DNA from: JAXLWB01 sp046328715
Lineage (GTDB): Bacteria > Chloroflexota > Anaerolineae > Caldilineales > Caldilineaceae
Assembly (NCBI GenBank): GCA_046328715.1
Contig: JAXLWB010000012.1
Location: 1-64,000 of the forward strand
Direction: 5' to 3'
DNA length: 64,000 nucleotides
Numbering within the stretch: the first letter of the stretch is position 1; every line of letters starts with the position of its first letter. Below, piece after piece: positions 8,564 to 17,808 of the stretch. A program made the position numbers and the translations under genes. Under the pieces are notes generated by a model that did no database searches, was not told the origin of the DNA, and saw only the letters and a program-made list of their open reading frames with translations.

Positions 8564-11032
8564 ATGACCAAATCAATTCTTATCGACCCGGCCGAGATGC
8601 GCAAGCCGGGAATGCTCAAAGTCAAAGAAATTCCGCTCAACCAGTATGTCTCTGACCCCAAGGCCGAGATGGCGAAGTATGGGGTGGAAACGCTGGTGCG
8701 TATCTATCGCGATATGGTCGTCATCCGCGAGTTTGAGACCATGCTCGACCGTATCAAAAAAGAGGGTGTCTACGAAGGCATCGAATACAACCACAAGGGG
8801 CCAGCCCATCTTTCCATCGGCCAGGAGGCTTCGGTCGTAGGGCAGGCGCTGAACCTGTCTGCCGACGACTTTATCTTTGGGTCGCACCGTAGCCACGGCG
8901 AAATTTTGGCCAAGAGCCTCTCGGCTATCAACAAACTGAGCGAAGCGTCGTTGATGTTCATCATGGAAAGTTATCTCAACGGCGCGCCGCTGCGGGCAGT
9001 TGAATCCTTTAGCAAGGCCAACAAAAATTCGCTGCGTGAACTCGCCATCGATTACACGCTCTACGGCACGCTGGCCGAGATCTTCGCTCGCAAGAACGGT
9101 TTTAACAAAGGCATGGGCGGATCGATGCACGCCTTCTTCCCGCCCTTTGGGGTGATGCCCAACAATGCCCTCGTCGGCGGCTCGGCGGACATCGCCACCG
9201 GTTCGGCGCTCTTCAAGCGGGTCAATCGCAAGCCGGGGATCGTGATTGCCAACATCGGCGACGCCTCGCTCGGTTGTGGACCGGTATGGGAAGCGATGAT
9301 GTTTGCGGCGATGGATCAATATTGTACTCTCTGGCCCACTGAGATCGGTGGTGCGCCGCCGATGTTGTTCAACTTTATGAACAACTTCTACGGCATGGGC
9401 GGTCAGCCAGTGGGTGAGACGATGGGGCTAAAGGTATTGGCCCGTGTCGGTGTGGGCGTCAACCCGGATGGCATGCACAGCGAACGCGTTGATGGCTTCA
9501 ACCCGCTGGCCGTGGCCGATGCGATTGAGCGCAAGCGCAAAATTCTCGAAGCTGGACGCGGCCCGGTGCTGCTCGACACCATCACCTATCGCTTCTCCGG
9601 CCACTCGCCCTCGGATGCAATGGCCTACCGTACCAAAGAGGAGATCGACCTCTGGCGTCAGCACGACTCGCTGATTAACTACCGCCATTATCTGCTCGAA
9701 AACGGTATTGCTAGCGAAAGCCAACTCGATGCCTACACCGACAATGTCAAAGAACGCCTGATCCGAGTGGTCAAGGCTGCGGTTTCCTTGGAAATCTCGC
9801 CCCGCATTGCACTCGACAGCGAAGAGATCGGCGATATGATGTTCTCGAACGAGACGGTGAAAGCCTTCGACAAGCGCACGCCCGAAGTGCTGCAAAGTCG
9901 GGAAGAGAGCCGTCTGAAGGTGACGCAAGAGAAGTTCCGTTACGGATTCGACGAGAATGGCAAAGTGCTGCCCAAACTGAAATGCCTCACCTATGCGGAG
10001 GCACTCTTTGAGGCAATGGCCCACCGCTTCTATGAAGACCCAACGATGGTTGCTTATGGCGAAGAGAACCGAGATTGGGGCGGTGCCTTTGGCGTCTATC
10101 GTGGCCTGACCGAGATGTTGCCCTATCATCGGCTCTTCAACTCGCCGATCTCCGAAGGGGCGATTGTGGGGACGGGCGTCGGCTATGCCCTGAGCGGTGG
10201 CCGTGCTGTGGTCGAGTTGATGTACTGTGACTTTATGGGCCGCGCTGGTGATGAGATCTTCAACCAGATGGCCAAGTGGCAGTCGATGAGCGCCAACATT
10301 TTGAAGATGCCACTCGTACTGCGCGTTTCGGTCGGCTCCAAATATGGCGCCCAACATTCGCAGGATTGGTCGGCCATCGTCGCCCACATCCCCGGTCTCA
10401 AGGTGATGTTTCCTGCCACACCCTACGATGCTAAAGGCATGCTCAACCTGGCCCTGGCTGGCAGCGATCCTGTGGTCTTCTTCGAGAGCCAACGTCTCTA
10501 CTCCGAGCCGGAGACGCTGGTCAAAGAGGGGGTGCCGACCGATTACTTCGAAGTGCCGATGGGCGAACCGGCTGTGCGCCGCGCTGGCAGTGATGTGACG
10601 ATCATCACCATCGGAGCCACACTCTACCGTGCTTTAGAAGCCGCGAGCGAGCTACAGGAGAAGTACAATGTCTCCTGCGAAGTGATCGACATTCGCTTCC
10701 TCAACCCGCTCAACTATGCGCCGCTGATCGAAAGCGTCAAGAAGACCGGCAAAGTGTTGGTTGCTTCTGATGCCTGTGAGCGCGCTTCCTTCTCGCACAC
10801 CATCGCCGCCAACATCACCCAATTGGCCTTCGACCATCTTGATGGACCAGTGGCCGTGGTCGGTGCCCGCAACTGGATCGTGCCTGGCCCCGAAATGGAA
10901 GAAGCCTTCTACCCGCAAAAGGAATGGATCATCGACACCCTCCACGAACGTATCCTGCCGCTGCCGGGACATAAGGTGACGACGCGACAAGGGATGGGGG
11001 AGATTCTGAGGAGAAATCGGATGGGAATTTAA
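8564..11032 (+). CDS. Fused E1 alpha-beta subunit of a 2-oxoacid dehydrogenase complex
   Basis: An 822-residue thiamine-diphosphate enzyme. Residues about 40-430 are the E1 alpha half: the TPP motif runs from IGDASLGCGP (near 230) to NFMNNFYGMGGQ, with GDA in place of the usual GDG, and HSPSDAMAYRT is the conserved phosphorylation-loop-like segment. Residues about 470-822 are the E1 beta half, starting LTYAEALFEAM, with GEENRDWGGAFGVYRGL (the TPP-contacting Glu) and VVASDACERASFSHTIA near the end. The alpha and beta chains are separate in most bacteria. The start is the ATG at 8564; upstream in-frame codons are in repeat DNA. With the E2 at 5960 it should decarboxylate a 2-oxoacid or acetoin. 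The substrate class (pyruvate, branched-chain or acetoin) is undetermined. Confidence 0.9.
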   Translation: MTKSILIDPAEMRKPGMLKVKEIPLNQYVSDPKAEMAKYGVETLVRIYRDMVVIREFETMLDRIKKEGVYEGIEYNHKGPAHLSIGQEASVVGQALNLSADDFIFGSHRSHGEILAKSLSAINKLSEASLMFIMESYLNGAPLRAVESFSKANKNSLRELAIDYTLYGTLAEIFARKNGFNKGMGGSMHAFFPPFGVMPNNALVGGSADIATGSALFKRVNRKPGIVIANIGDASLGCGPVWEAMMFAAMDQYCTLWPTEIGGAPPMLFNFMNNFYGMGGQPVGETMGLKVLARVGVGVNPDGMHSERVDGFNPLAVADAIERKRKILEAGRGPVLLDTITYRFSGHSPSDAMAYRTKEEIDLWRQHDSLINYRHYLLENGIASESQLDAYTDNVKERLIRVVKAAVSLEISPRIALDSEEIGDMMFSNETVKAFDKRTPEVLQSREESRLKVTQEKFRYGFDENGKVLPKLKCLTYAEALFEAMAHRFYEDPTMVAYGEENRDWGGAFGVYRGLTEMLPYHRLFNSPISEGAIVGTGVGYALSGGRAVVELMYCDFMGRAGDEIFNQMAKWQSMSANILKMPLVLRVSVGSKYGAQHSQDWSAIVAHIPGLKVMFPATPYDAKGMLNLALAGSDPVVFFESQRLYSEPETLVKEGVPTDYFEVPMGEPAVRRAGSDVTIITIGATLYRALEAASELQEKYNVSCEVIDIRFLNPLNYAPLIESVKKTGKVLVASDACERASFSHTIAANITQLAFDHLDGPVAVVGARNWIVPGPEMEEAFYPQKEWIIDTLHERILPLPGHKVTTRQGMGEILRRNRMGI

Positions 11033-11035
11033 GAG

Positions 11036-11062
11036 ATTAGGAGATTAGGCGATTGATTGATC
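11036..11062. repeat. GAGATTAGGAGATTAGGCGATTG short repeat
   Basis: Single-arm copy of the GGAGATT word directly after the E1 stop codon. Confidence 0.5.
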
Positions 11063-11107
11063 AATTCACCAAGCAACTAAATTTGTTGCCTTTCCCTATA
11101 AGATAGA

Positions 11108-11207
11108 CTTGTCATTCTGAGCGAGGGCTGTTTCGAGTGAAGAATCCTGCGTGGTTTGACCAACCAAGGTTCTTCGTCGCAAACAGCCGCTCCTCAGAAT
11201 GACAGTC
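11108..11207. repeat. TCATTCTGAGC palindromic element, variant B1
   Basis: CTTGTCATTCTGAGCGAGGGC and its inverse GCCGCTCCTCAGAATGACAG enclose GAAGAATCC...GGTTCTTC. It is a longer-armed relative of the 7416 family; other copies are at 33203 and 39956. Confidence 0.8.
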
Positions 11208-11280
11208 TATCTCTCGGGATTTCTTGATGGATTTTTTGACGCGGTCGAACCCGAAATTTTCAATTTTACCTTTAAGGTGA

Positions 11281-11308
11281 TTGACATAGGACGAATTCCG
11301 ACTATCAT
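11281..11308 (+). promoter_or_regulatory. Promoter of the orphan higA-like gene
   Basis: TTGACA at 11281-11286 and TATCAT at 11303-11308, 16-nt spacer. The ATG is 8 nt after the -10 box, so the transcript would be nearly or fully leaderless. Confidence 0.55.
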
Positions 11309-11316
11309 TAATCAAG

Positions 11317-11640
11317 ATGAATCAAATGCTTCGTGTTCCAAAATATCGCTCTCCAATCCATCCAGGAGAAATGTTACAGGAAGAGTTTTTGATCCCCCTG
11401 GAATTGACACAGCGACAACTTGCCGATGCCATTCACGTGCCCTATCAGCGCATCAATGAGATTGTGAACGGGAAACGCGGCATTACACCGAGCACTGCTT
11501 TGCGACTGGGCAAGTTCTTTGGCATGACAGCGGGATTTTGGATGAATTTACAGTTGCGCTGGGATCTCTACTATGCACAGGCGGCTGAACAGGATGAATT
11601 AGCACGGATTGAGCCAATGGCGCAGATGAGTGCTGCATAA
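11317..11640 (+). CDS. higA: HigA-family addiction-module antitoxin (orphan)
   Basis: A 107-residue XRE/HigA protein. The family signature SPIHPGEMLQEEFL opens the domain, followed by the helix-turn-helix LTQRQLADAIHVPYQRINEIVNG and the tail TPSTALRLGKFFGMTAGFWMNLQ. HigA proteins repress their own operon and neutralise a RelE-like HigB. No HigB-like frame is found in the 110 bp upstream or downstream, in contrast to the higBA pair at 18821, so this is an orphan or the toxin has been lost. It is followed by a strong terminator at 11660. Confidence 0.88.
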   Translation: MNQMLRVPKYRSPIHPGEMLQEEFLIPLELTQRQLADAIHVPYQRINEIVNGKRGITPSTALRLGKFFGMTAGFWMNLQLRWDLYYAQAAEQDELARIEPMAQMSAA

Positions 11641-11659
11641 AAGTAGAAACCAAAATTTA

Positions 11660-11688
11660 AAGCCGAGTGGTTGCTACTCGGCTTTTTT
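11660..11688 (+). terminator. Rho-independent terminator after higA
   Basis: Stem AAGCCGAGT / ACTCGGCTT with a 7-nt loop followed by T6. Confidence 0.85.
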
Positions 11689-11721
11689 ACTCGAAAAGCT
11701 ACAAAGTTGTGTGGAATCACT

Positions 11722-12456
11722 ATGAATCGACTTGCAAACAAAGTCGCCATCGTCACGGGTGGCGCACATGGGATTGGGGCGGCGATTGTACAGCGCTTCT
11801 CTGAAGAGGGCGCACGGGTGGTGTTGGTGGATGTGAATCGCGAGGGAGGCGAGGCTGTTGCTGCCCGCTATGGTGCGACCTTTTCGCCGACCGATGTTGC
11901 CAATCATGCGGCTGTGGGGGAGTTGATCGCTAAAACCGTGACCAACTTTGGGCGGCTCGACTGCGTGGTCAGCAATGCCTGTCTGCATCAATATGCCCAC
12001 GTCGAACAGACACCGCCCGAGATGTGGGAGCGGGTGATTGCCGTTAATCTCTCTGCCAGCTATCATCTGGCGCACTTTGCCGCACCCCATCTGCGTCAAC
12101 AGACTGGCGCTTCGATCATCCTGATTTCGTCGGTGCAGGCAATTCGGGGACTGACCAGTTCCGCTGCCTATGCGGCGAGCAAAGGCGGTCAACTGGGGCT
12201 GATGCATCAACTGGCAGTCGATCTGTCGCCGCAGATCCGGGTCAATGCCATTTTACCCGGCACCATCCGCTCCTATCCCGAAAGCATCACACCCGAAGCC
12301 GAAAAGCAGATCGGCTCCTGGCATCTCGTTGGGCGCATCGGCGAATGTGTCGAGATCGCCAATGGCTGTGTCTTCCTCGCCTCGGATGAGGCATCGTTTA
12401 TCACTGGGCATCAGTTGGTGATAGATGGGGGAGTGTCGGTGAAGGGGCCGCATTAA
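11722..12456 (+). CDS. SDR-family NAD(P)-dependent oxidoreductase
   Basis: A 244-residue classical short-chain dehydrogenase. It has the cofactor motif TGGAHGIGAA (residues about 12-21), VSNACLHQ (the NNAG-like segment), the catalytic serine in ILISSVQ, and YAASKGG with Tyr and Lys of the YxxxK motif. The C terminus FITGHQLVIDGG is the family end motif. The acidic residue after beta 2 in VLVDVNREGG suggests a preference for NAD. The ATG at 11722 gives the usual family length; it lies just after the higA terminator. It may act on a polyol or sugar intermediate in the same catabolic cluster. Confidence 0.9.
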   Translation: MNRLANKVAIVTGGAHGIGAAIVQRFSEEGARVVLVDVNREGGEAVAARYGATFSPTDVANHAAVGELIAKTVTNFGRLDCVVSNACLHQYAHVEQTPPEMWERVIAVNLSASYHLAHFAAPHLRQQTGASIILISSVQAIRGLTSSAAYAASKGGQLGLMHQLAVDLSPQIRVNAILPGTIRSYPESITPEAEKQIGSWHLVGRIGECVEIANGCVFLASDEASFITGHQLVIDGGVSVKGPH

Positions 12457-12550
12457 TGGTTAACGGTGAATGAGTAATAGTTGATCGTTAATGAGAAGAG
12501 ACACTCCAAAAGATCCTAACAAGATTCATTAAAGAGTATTGCTAAGGTAA

Positions 12551-12579
12551 AAGCCGAGGGATTATCCCTCGGCTTTTTT
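12551..12579 (+). terminator. Rho-independent terminator after the SDR gene
   Basis: Stem AAGCCGAGGG / CCCTCGGCTT closed by ATTAT, followed by T6. It is nearly the same stem as the terminator at 11660. Confidence 0.88.
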
Positions 12580-12752
12580 GTGTCCTTAACCAGGCATTAG
12601 AGTTTCAAAATGGGCTAAAAATGCGCCTTGACAAGCTTTTAAGGGCCATGATAAGATTGCACCACGCTCACCCAGTCGAACGATGCCACAATCTACAGTC
12701 CCCCTATCGTCAACCCATGTTCCCCTTTCCCTTCATGTTCAGGAGTACTCAT

Positions 12753-14519
12753 ATGCCAAGACCTATTTCTCGTCGAGAGTTTTTACGTGTCTCAGCGATG
12801 GCTGTTGCAGGTACAACGTTGGTCGCATGTGCTGTTCCTTCTCCGGCTGCTCCGGCAGCGCCTGGATCGACGGCTGCCGAAGGTGCTGTCGGAGCACCAG
12901 TCAAGACTGTATGGGGGCGGGTGTTGCCCGACGATGCCGCCCCTTGGGAACAGCAGGTATATCTGGCTGAACCCGGAGCCGAACCGGCGCACCTGGACCC
13001 AGCCAGGGATATCTATAGCGGCGGTGGGCTGAATATCTGTACGGAACCTCTGGTACGACGTGATGAAAATCAGCAGATTGTGCCCGCACTGGCTGAATCC
13101 TGGAAGGTAGCCGATGACGCCACCTATGTGGAGTTTACCATTCGGGAAGGTGCCAAATGGAGTGACGGGAAGCCTGTCACATCGGACGACTTCATCTTTG
13201 CTTATCAGCACATGGCAGATCCAGCCATGGCCAATCCTTGGGCTTGGTACTACTACGACATCAAGGGTTTCAAGGATGCTAACACCGGTACTGGATCCCT
13301 GGAAGATATTGGTGCTGAGAAGATCGATGATCGAAATTTCCGTGTCTATGGTAACGGCCCCACGCCTCATCTGCTTAGCTTGCTTTCCTACCAGGCCGCA
13401 GTGCCAGTGCCAGCGCATGTGGCAAAGGATAACCCAGGGAACTGGGCTGCATCGATTGACACCTTCGTTGGTTGTGGGCCTTGGAAACCTGTGGAGTGGG
13501 AACACAATCGTCGCATCGTCTTTGAACCGAATGAGTTCTACAATGGACCCCACAAACCGGGCATCCGCCGCATCGTGCAAACCCTGGTTCCCGCAGGAAG
13601 CCAGTTTGATCCCTTAAACTCTTTTCTTGCCAATGAGGTCGACTTATTGCACATCCTCACTGCTCAACAAGTGCTGACCTTGCGCGCGGATCCCAAAACG
13701 GCGGAACTGCTCCACTCTACCAACAACTTCCAAAGTGCCTATCTGCAATTGGACACACTGCACGCACCGTTGGACAAGCTGGAACTGCGGCAGGCACTTT
13801 CCCATGCCATCGACCGCGAGACGCTGAGTACGAAGGTCATGCAGGGCACGACCGTGCCGGGCTACTCCATGCTGCCGCCGGGCTTCCCTGCCTACAACGC
13901 AGATCTAAAGTCGGTGCAGAACTATGATGTCGATGCGGCCAAGAAGTTGCTGGCTGATGCGGGTTATGCAGATGGCAAGGATTCCTCTGGGAACCCGTTG
14001 ACATTGGAGATCTTTTCCAATGGTCGCGACATGGAACTGGAGTTTGTGAAGGAGCAATGGGAGACGAATCTGGGCATCACCGTTAACCTGACCGTCCTGG
14101 AAGGCGGTGTGTGGGCGCAGCGGCGGGCCGAACACTCGATGCAGATCTACCGCGGGCCCTATGAGTATGATTATCTGGATCCCGCCAACATGCTCACTTC
14201 CTTGTGGCGCAGTACGGATGAGAAAGGCTCGCCACGCCATTCCTGGATCAACAAACAATTTGACGATCTGGTCAATGAGGCTGGCAAGACAGCAGACGAT
14301 ACCAAACGAATCGATCTCTACCAGCAGGCGGAACGGATCCTGGTGGAAGATGTCGGCGGTATCTTTCTCAGCCATCAGGTGATCTTCCAAGTCTGGTGGC
14401 CCTATATCACAGGTATCCATCCAGACAGCACAGGCAATGTTATCTATCGCTGGCTGGATATTGCACTCTATCAGATGTACATTCGCAACGACGTAGGTAA
14501 TTTCCGCCAACCAGCCTAG
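12753..14519 (+). CDS. Peptide ABC transporter substrate-binding lipoprotein (SBP family 5)
   Basis: A 588-residue extracytoplasmic solute-binding protein. The start at 12753 is preceded by AGGAG and gives an N terminus with the twin-arginine-like SRREFLRVS, a hydrophobic stretch, and the lipobox LVAC (Cys26). It is therefore exported, possibly by Tat, and lipid-anchored. An Ala/Pro-rich spacer follows. The body shows the family-5 signature region SDGKPVTSDDFIFAYQ and LRQALSHAIDRETL, and the closing VWWPYITGIHPD. It is the first gene of a five-gene transporter cluster running to 18687. Ligands are likely oligopeptides, though opines, nickel or sugars are also possible for the family. Confidence 0.92.
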   Translation: MPRPISRREFLRVSAMAVAGTTLVACAVPSPAAPAAPGSTAAEGAVGAPVKTVWGRVLPDDAAPWEQQVYLAEPGAEPAHLDPARDIYSGGGLNICTEPLVRRDENQQIVPALAESWKVADDATYVEFTIREGAKWSDGKPVTSDDFIFAYQHMADPAMANPWAWYYYDIKGFKDANTGTGSLEDIGAEKIDDRNFRVYGNGPTPHLLSLLSYQAAVPVPAHVAKDNPGNWAASIDTFVGCGPWKPVEWEHNRRIVFEPNEFYNGPHKPGIRRIVQTLVPAGSQFDPLNSFLANEVDLLHILTAQQVLTLRADPKTAELLHSTNNFQSAYLQLDTLHAPLDKLELRQALSHAIDRETLSTKVMQGTTVPGYSMLPPGFPAYNADLKSVQNYDVDAAKKLLADAGYADGKDSSGNPLTLEIFSNGRDMELEFVKEQWETNLGITVNLTVLEGGVWAQRRAEHSMQIYRGPYEYDYLDPANMLTSLWRSTDEKGSPRHSWINKQFDDLVNEAGKTADDTKRIDLYQQAERILVEDVGGIFLSHQVIFQVWWPYITGIHPDSTGNVIYRWLDIALYQMYIRNDVGNFRQPA

Positions 14520-14633
14520 GCGGCGTAGCCATTCAGCGGTCGAAAACATGACTGGCACAAGAAAAGCGCTGGTCATGATCACGTAGGCTTGTGGATTAAA
14601 TCAGCTAGAAAAGTTGTTAGACGTAGCAACGAG

Positions 14634-14722
14634 CGCTCCCCTCCCAACCTCCCCCTGCTAGGGGAAGGAGCCGTCACGGTTCCCTCCCGCTAGCAGGGAA
14701 GGGCTAGGGAGGGTGTGATGGG
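14634..14722. repeat. CCCTCCC / GGGAGGG long hairpin
   Basis: CCCTCCCAACCTCCCCCTGCTAG...CTAGCAGGGAAGGGCTAGGGAGGG: inverted arms with a nested inner stem, between the binding-protein and first ATPase genes. It may lower downstream transcription relative to the abundant binding protein, or simply be a mobile palindrome. Confidence 0.7.
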
Positions 14723-14781
14723 TTGCACGCCTATACCTTTGTAACTTGATTGAATCCTCGATCTTTAGGCCTGGAAAGCGT

Positions 14782-15768
14782 ATGCCCCAACCACTGTTGG
14801 AAGTCGACAATTTAAAAATTGAATTTCGAGTCCCCGATCATACGGTCTACGCGGTTAATGGGATCTCCTTTCGTGTGAATCAGGGTGAAGTATTAGGACT
14901 GGTTGGAGAATCGGGTTGCGGCAAGAGTGTTACCGCCCTTTCCATCCCCGGTTTGATCCCCAAGCCCTATGGTCAGGTGGTGGGCGGCGAGATCCGCCTG
15001 TACACCGCTCAAGGCGAAGGTCAAAACCTGCTGACTCTCTCTTCCCAGGCATTGCAAAATATTCGTGGCAATGAGATCTCTATGATCTTTCAGGATCCCA
15101 TGACCTCCCTGAACCCGGTGCTCACCATCGGTTACCAACTCGTCGAACCACTGAAGCTGCACCAGGGCATGGACGAAAGCACGGCCCGCAGTGCGGCGAT
15201 CCAACTGTTGGAACGAGTAGGCATTCCCGAAGCGGAGCGTCGTCTGAATGAGTATCCGCATCAGTTCTCAGGCGGGATGCGTCAGCGCGTCATGATTGCC
15301 ATGTCCGTGGCTTGCCGACCCAGCCTGCTGATCGCCGATGAACCTACCACAGCGCTGGATGTGACAATTCAGGCCCAGATTTTGGATCTCATGCGCGAAC
15401 TGCGTCAGGAGTTTGGGACGGCGGTGATCATCATCACCCATGATCTGGGGGTGATTGCCGAACTCGCTGATAAGGTGGCTGTGATCTATGCGGGTAGGAT
15501 CATGGAAAGTGCCTCGGTCTATGATATTTTTGATTCACCGGCTCACCCTTATACCCAAGCCTTGATGGCCTCGGTGCCGAGTCTGCACTACCAGCCCGAG
15601 CGTTTGGCGGCCATCAGCGGTGCTCCCCCCAATTTGACGGTACCGATCCAAGGTTGTCCTTTCGAACCGCGCTGTACGATGCGCTTTGACCGCTGCCGAA
15701 CTGAGACGCCTCCCTTGTTTGATCTCGGGAACGATCACGGCAGCGCATGCTGGCTGTCGGCACCATAA
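14782..15768 (+). CDS. oppD: Oligopeptide ABC transporter ATPase (OppD/DppD-like)
   Basis: A 328-residue ABC ATPase. Walker A is GESGCGKS (about 39-46), Q-loop FQDPMTSLNP, signature FSGGMRQRVMIAM, Walker B LLIADEPTTALD and the switch His in IITHDLG. The C-terminal oligopeptide domain carries the CPFEPRC cysteine cluster typical of OppD/DppD. The ATG at 14782 was chosen because homologues start two or three residues before the LLEVDNL strand. It pairs with the second ATPase at 15891 to power the permeases. Confidence 0.92.
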   Translation: MPQPLLEVDNLKIEFRVPDHTVYAVNGISFRVNQGEVLGLVGESGCGKSVTALSIPGLIPKPYGQVVGGEIRLYTAQGEGQNLLTLSSQALQNIRGNEISMIFQDPMTSLNPVLTIGYQLVEPLKLHQGMDESTARSAAIQLLERVGIPEAERRLNEYPHQFSGGMRQRVMIAMSVACRPSLLIADEPTTALDVTIQAQILDLMRELRQEFGTAVIIITHDLGVIAELADKVAVIYAGRIMESASVYDIFDSPAHPYTQALMASVPSLHYQPERLAAISGAPPNLTVPIQGCPFEPRCTMRFDRCRTETPPLFDLGNDHGSACWLSAP

Positions 15769-15890
15769 ATTGTATGGGTATGATTCATTTCGGTTGTAGA
15801 GGTGGTTCGCAACCGCCGTTCTGTTCTCTTCCTGACCGGCGGCTGCTTTCTCATTTGAATTAAACCCTGATCGTGTTGGAGTCCTACCCT

Positions 15891-16865
15891 ATGGCTGATC
15901 CTTTGTTACAGGTTGTCGATCTTGTGAAGAGTTTTCCCGTGCGCCGGGGCTTCTTTGGCAGACAGAAGCACCGCTTGTTGGCTGTAGATCGCGCCAACCT
16001 GACCCTGCTTCCCAACGACACCTTTGGATTGGTGGGCGAGTCGGGCTGTGGAAAATCGACGCTGGGGCTGACGATCATGCAGCTCTACGAACCGAACGAA
16101 GGCAAGGTCGTGCTGGAAGGTCGCGATCTGGCACAATTACAAGGGGCAGAGCTACAACAGGCGCGGCGCAGCATGCAGATGATCTTTCAAGATCCCTATG
16201 CCTCGGTCGATCCGCGCATGACAGTCGGCGAGATCGTGCGTGAACCGCTGGACATTCAGAAGGTGGGGCCACCCGCTCAACGCAGCGAACGGGCAGCGGA
16301 ACTGCTGGAAAAGTGCGGTGTCAACCCTGCTTTTATGAGCCGTTTTCCCAATGAATTTTCCGGCGGTCAGCAGCAGCGCATCGGTATTGCCAGGGCATTG
16401 ATGCTGCAACCCAAGGTCTTGATCTGTGACGAACCGGTCTCCTCGCTGGATGTCTCGGTACAGGCACAGATTTTGAATCTGTTGCGCGACCTGCAGGACG
16501 AGTTCAACCTCTCCTACATTTTCATTTCGCATAATATTGCGGTCACTGCCTTCATGAGCCATCGCATCGGCGTTATGTACCTGGGCAAAATTGTCGAGGT
16601 GGCTGCCAGCAAGGATATTCTCAACCGGCCCAAGCATCCGTATACCAGGGCGCTGTTGTCTGCGGTGCCCGACAAGGATCCACGCAACCGTCGCCAGCGG
16701 ATCCAACTCACCGGTGAACTTCCCAGCCCCATCGACCGCCCGTCAGGCTGTCCATTTCATCCTCGCTGCCCGTTGGCTGCTGACGTCTGCCGAGGAGAAA
16801 TGCCACCGCTTCGTACTATGAACAACAATCATCAGGTTGCCTGCTACTTTGCAGAGGAGGATTGA
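15891..16865 (+). CDS. oppF: Oligopeptide ABC transporter ATPase (OppF/DppF-like)
   Basis: A 324-residue ABC ATPase. Walker A GESGCGKS (about 50-57), Q-loop FQDPYASVDPRM, signature FSGGQQQRIGIARAL, Walker B LICDEPVSSLD and switch His in FISHNIAV. The C terminus again has the oligopeptide-family cysteine cluster CPFHPRCPLAADVC. PVRRGFFGRQKHR at the start is the loop usual in OppF. GGAG precedes the ATG at 15891. The permease gene follows 3 nt after the stop, indicating one operon. Confidence 0.92.
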   Translation: MADPLLQVVDLVKSFPVRRGFFGRQKHRLLAVDRANLTLLPNDTFGLVGESGCGKSTLGLTIMQLYEPNEGKVVLEGRDLAQLQGAELQQARRSMQMIFQDPYASVDPRMTVGEIVREPLDIQKVGPPAQRSERAAELLEKCGVNPAFMSRFPNEFSGGQQQRIGIARALMLQPKVLICDEPVSSLDVSVQAQILNLLRDLQDEFNLSYIFISHNIAVTAFMSHRIGVMYLGKIVEVAASKDILNRPKHPYTRALLSAVPDKDPRNRRQRIQLTGELPSPIDRPSGCPFHPRCPLAADVCRGEMPPLRTMNNNHQVACYFAEED

Positions 16866-16868
16866 CGC

Positions 16869-17807
16869 ATGGGGCGCTACATGCTTTCCCGGCTGCTCGG
16901 GATGATCGGAGTGTTGCTGGCAGTCTCCATGATTACGTTTCTGCTGATGCACGCCGTCCCTGGCGGACCATTCGATGTGATCGGCATGGGCCAGAAGATG
17001 CTGCCCGAGGAGCTGAAGCAACAGCTCCTGCATAAGTATGGGCTGGATCGGCCACTTATGGAGCAATATTTGCTTTATCTGAGCAATGCCGTGCGCTTCG
17101 ACTTCGGCTATTCCTTTGTCCAGCCGGGGCGCACGATCTCGGGGATTATCGCCGAACAGTGGCCAGCCTCGATCCAGTTGGGGCTGCTGACGCTGGTGTT
17201 TTCGCTGCTCGTAGGTGGCAGCTTGGGCGTTGCATCTGCCATGAATCAAAACAGTTGGGTGGACAAGTTGGGCACAGGGGTCTCTATTTTCTGTTTCGTG
17301 ATGCCCAGCTTTGTCTTTGCCTATCTGCTGATCATCCTCTTTTCGCTGGTACTGAAATGGCTGCCGACCGGCGGTTGGGATGCACCGCGGCAATGGATTA
17401 TGCCTGTGCTGGCAAATTCGCTCGGACCGATCCTGATTTTGCAGCGTTATACTCGTTCCAGCATGGTGGATGTCATGAGTTCCAACTATGTGCGTACGGC
17501 GCGGGCCAAAGGGCTGAGCGAAGCCCGGGTCACCTGGATCCATATTCTCAAAAATAGCCTGATCCCCTTGATCACGGTGGGGGGGCCGATGGTGGCTTCC
17601 TTGATCGTCGGCTCGTTCTTTATCGAGTCGATTTTCCGCATCCCTGGCATTGGCTCTTTCTTTGTCGGTGCGTTGGGCACGCGCGATTACCCAGTCATTA
17701 TGGGTTCTACCTTGCTCTATACGGTTGTTATCAGCGTCACCTATCTGTTTTCCGACTTGCTCTACGCCTTGGTCGATCCCAGGGTGACCTTCGTCAAGGA
17801 GAAGTGA
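16869..17807 (+). CDS. oppB: Oligopeptide ABC transporter permease (OppB/DppB-like)
   Basis: A 312-residue permease with about six membrane segments. The N-terminal MLSRLLGMIGVLLAVSMITFLLM helix is the OppB hallmark (given here as MLSRLLGMIG plus VSMITFLLM). The EAA loop that contacts the ATPase is YVRTARAKGLSEARVTWIH. The C-terminal GIGSFFVGALGTRDYPVIMG matches the family. It starts 3 nt after oppF and its stop is one base before the oppC start. It forms the pore with the OppC-like partner. Confidence 0.92.
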   Translation: MGRYMLSRLLGMIGVLLAVSMITFLLMHAVPGGPFDVIGMGQKMLPEELKQQLLHKYGLDRPLMEQYLLYLSNAVRFDFGYSFVQPGRTISGIIAEQWPASIQLGLLTLVFSLLVGGSLGVASAMNQNSWVDKLGTGVSIFCFVMPSFVFAYLLIILFSLVLKWLPTGGWDAPRQWIMPVLANSLGPILILQRYTRSSMVDVMSSNYVRTARAKGLSEARVTWIHILKNSLIPLITVGGPMVASLIVGSFFIESIFRIPGIGSFFVGALGTRDYPVIMGSTLLYTVVISVTYLFSDLLYALVDPRVTFVKEK

Positions 17808-17808
17808 A

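Noticed and set aside
9428..10492. Long minus-strand frame within the E1 gene
   Set aside because: Fully contained in the E1 coding region, no start context and shadow-type composition.
11108..11315. Hidden HigB remnant upstream of the orphan HigA
   Set aside because: I translated the region in all frames and found no HigB motif such as WRVxFRF or the LEALxGDR turn; the space is mostly palindromic element.
14634..14722. Terminator or attenuator within the opp cluster
   Set aside because: The stem is long and GC-rich but lacks a T-run and looks like the other mobile palindromes, so I list it as a repeat only.
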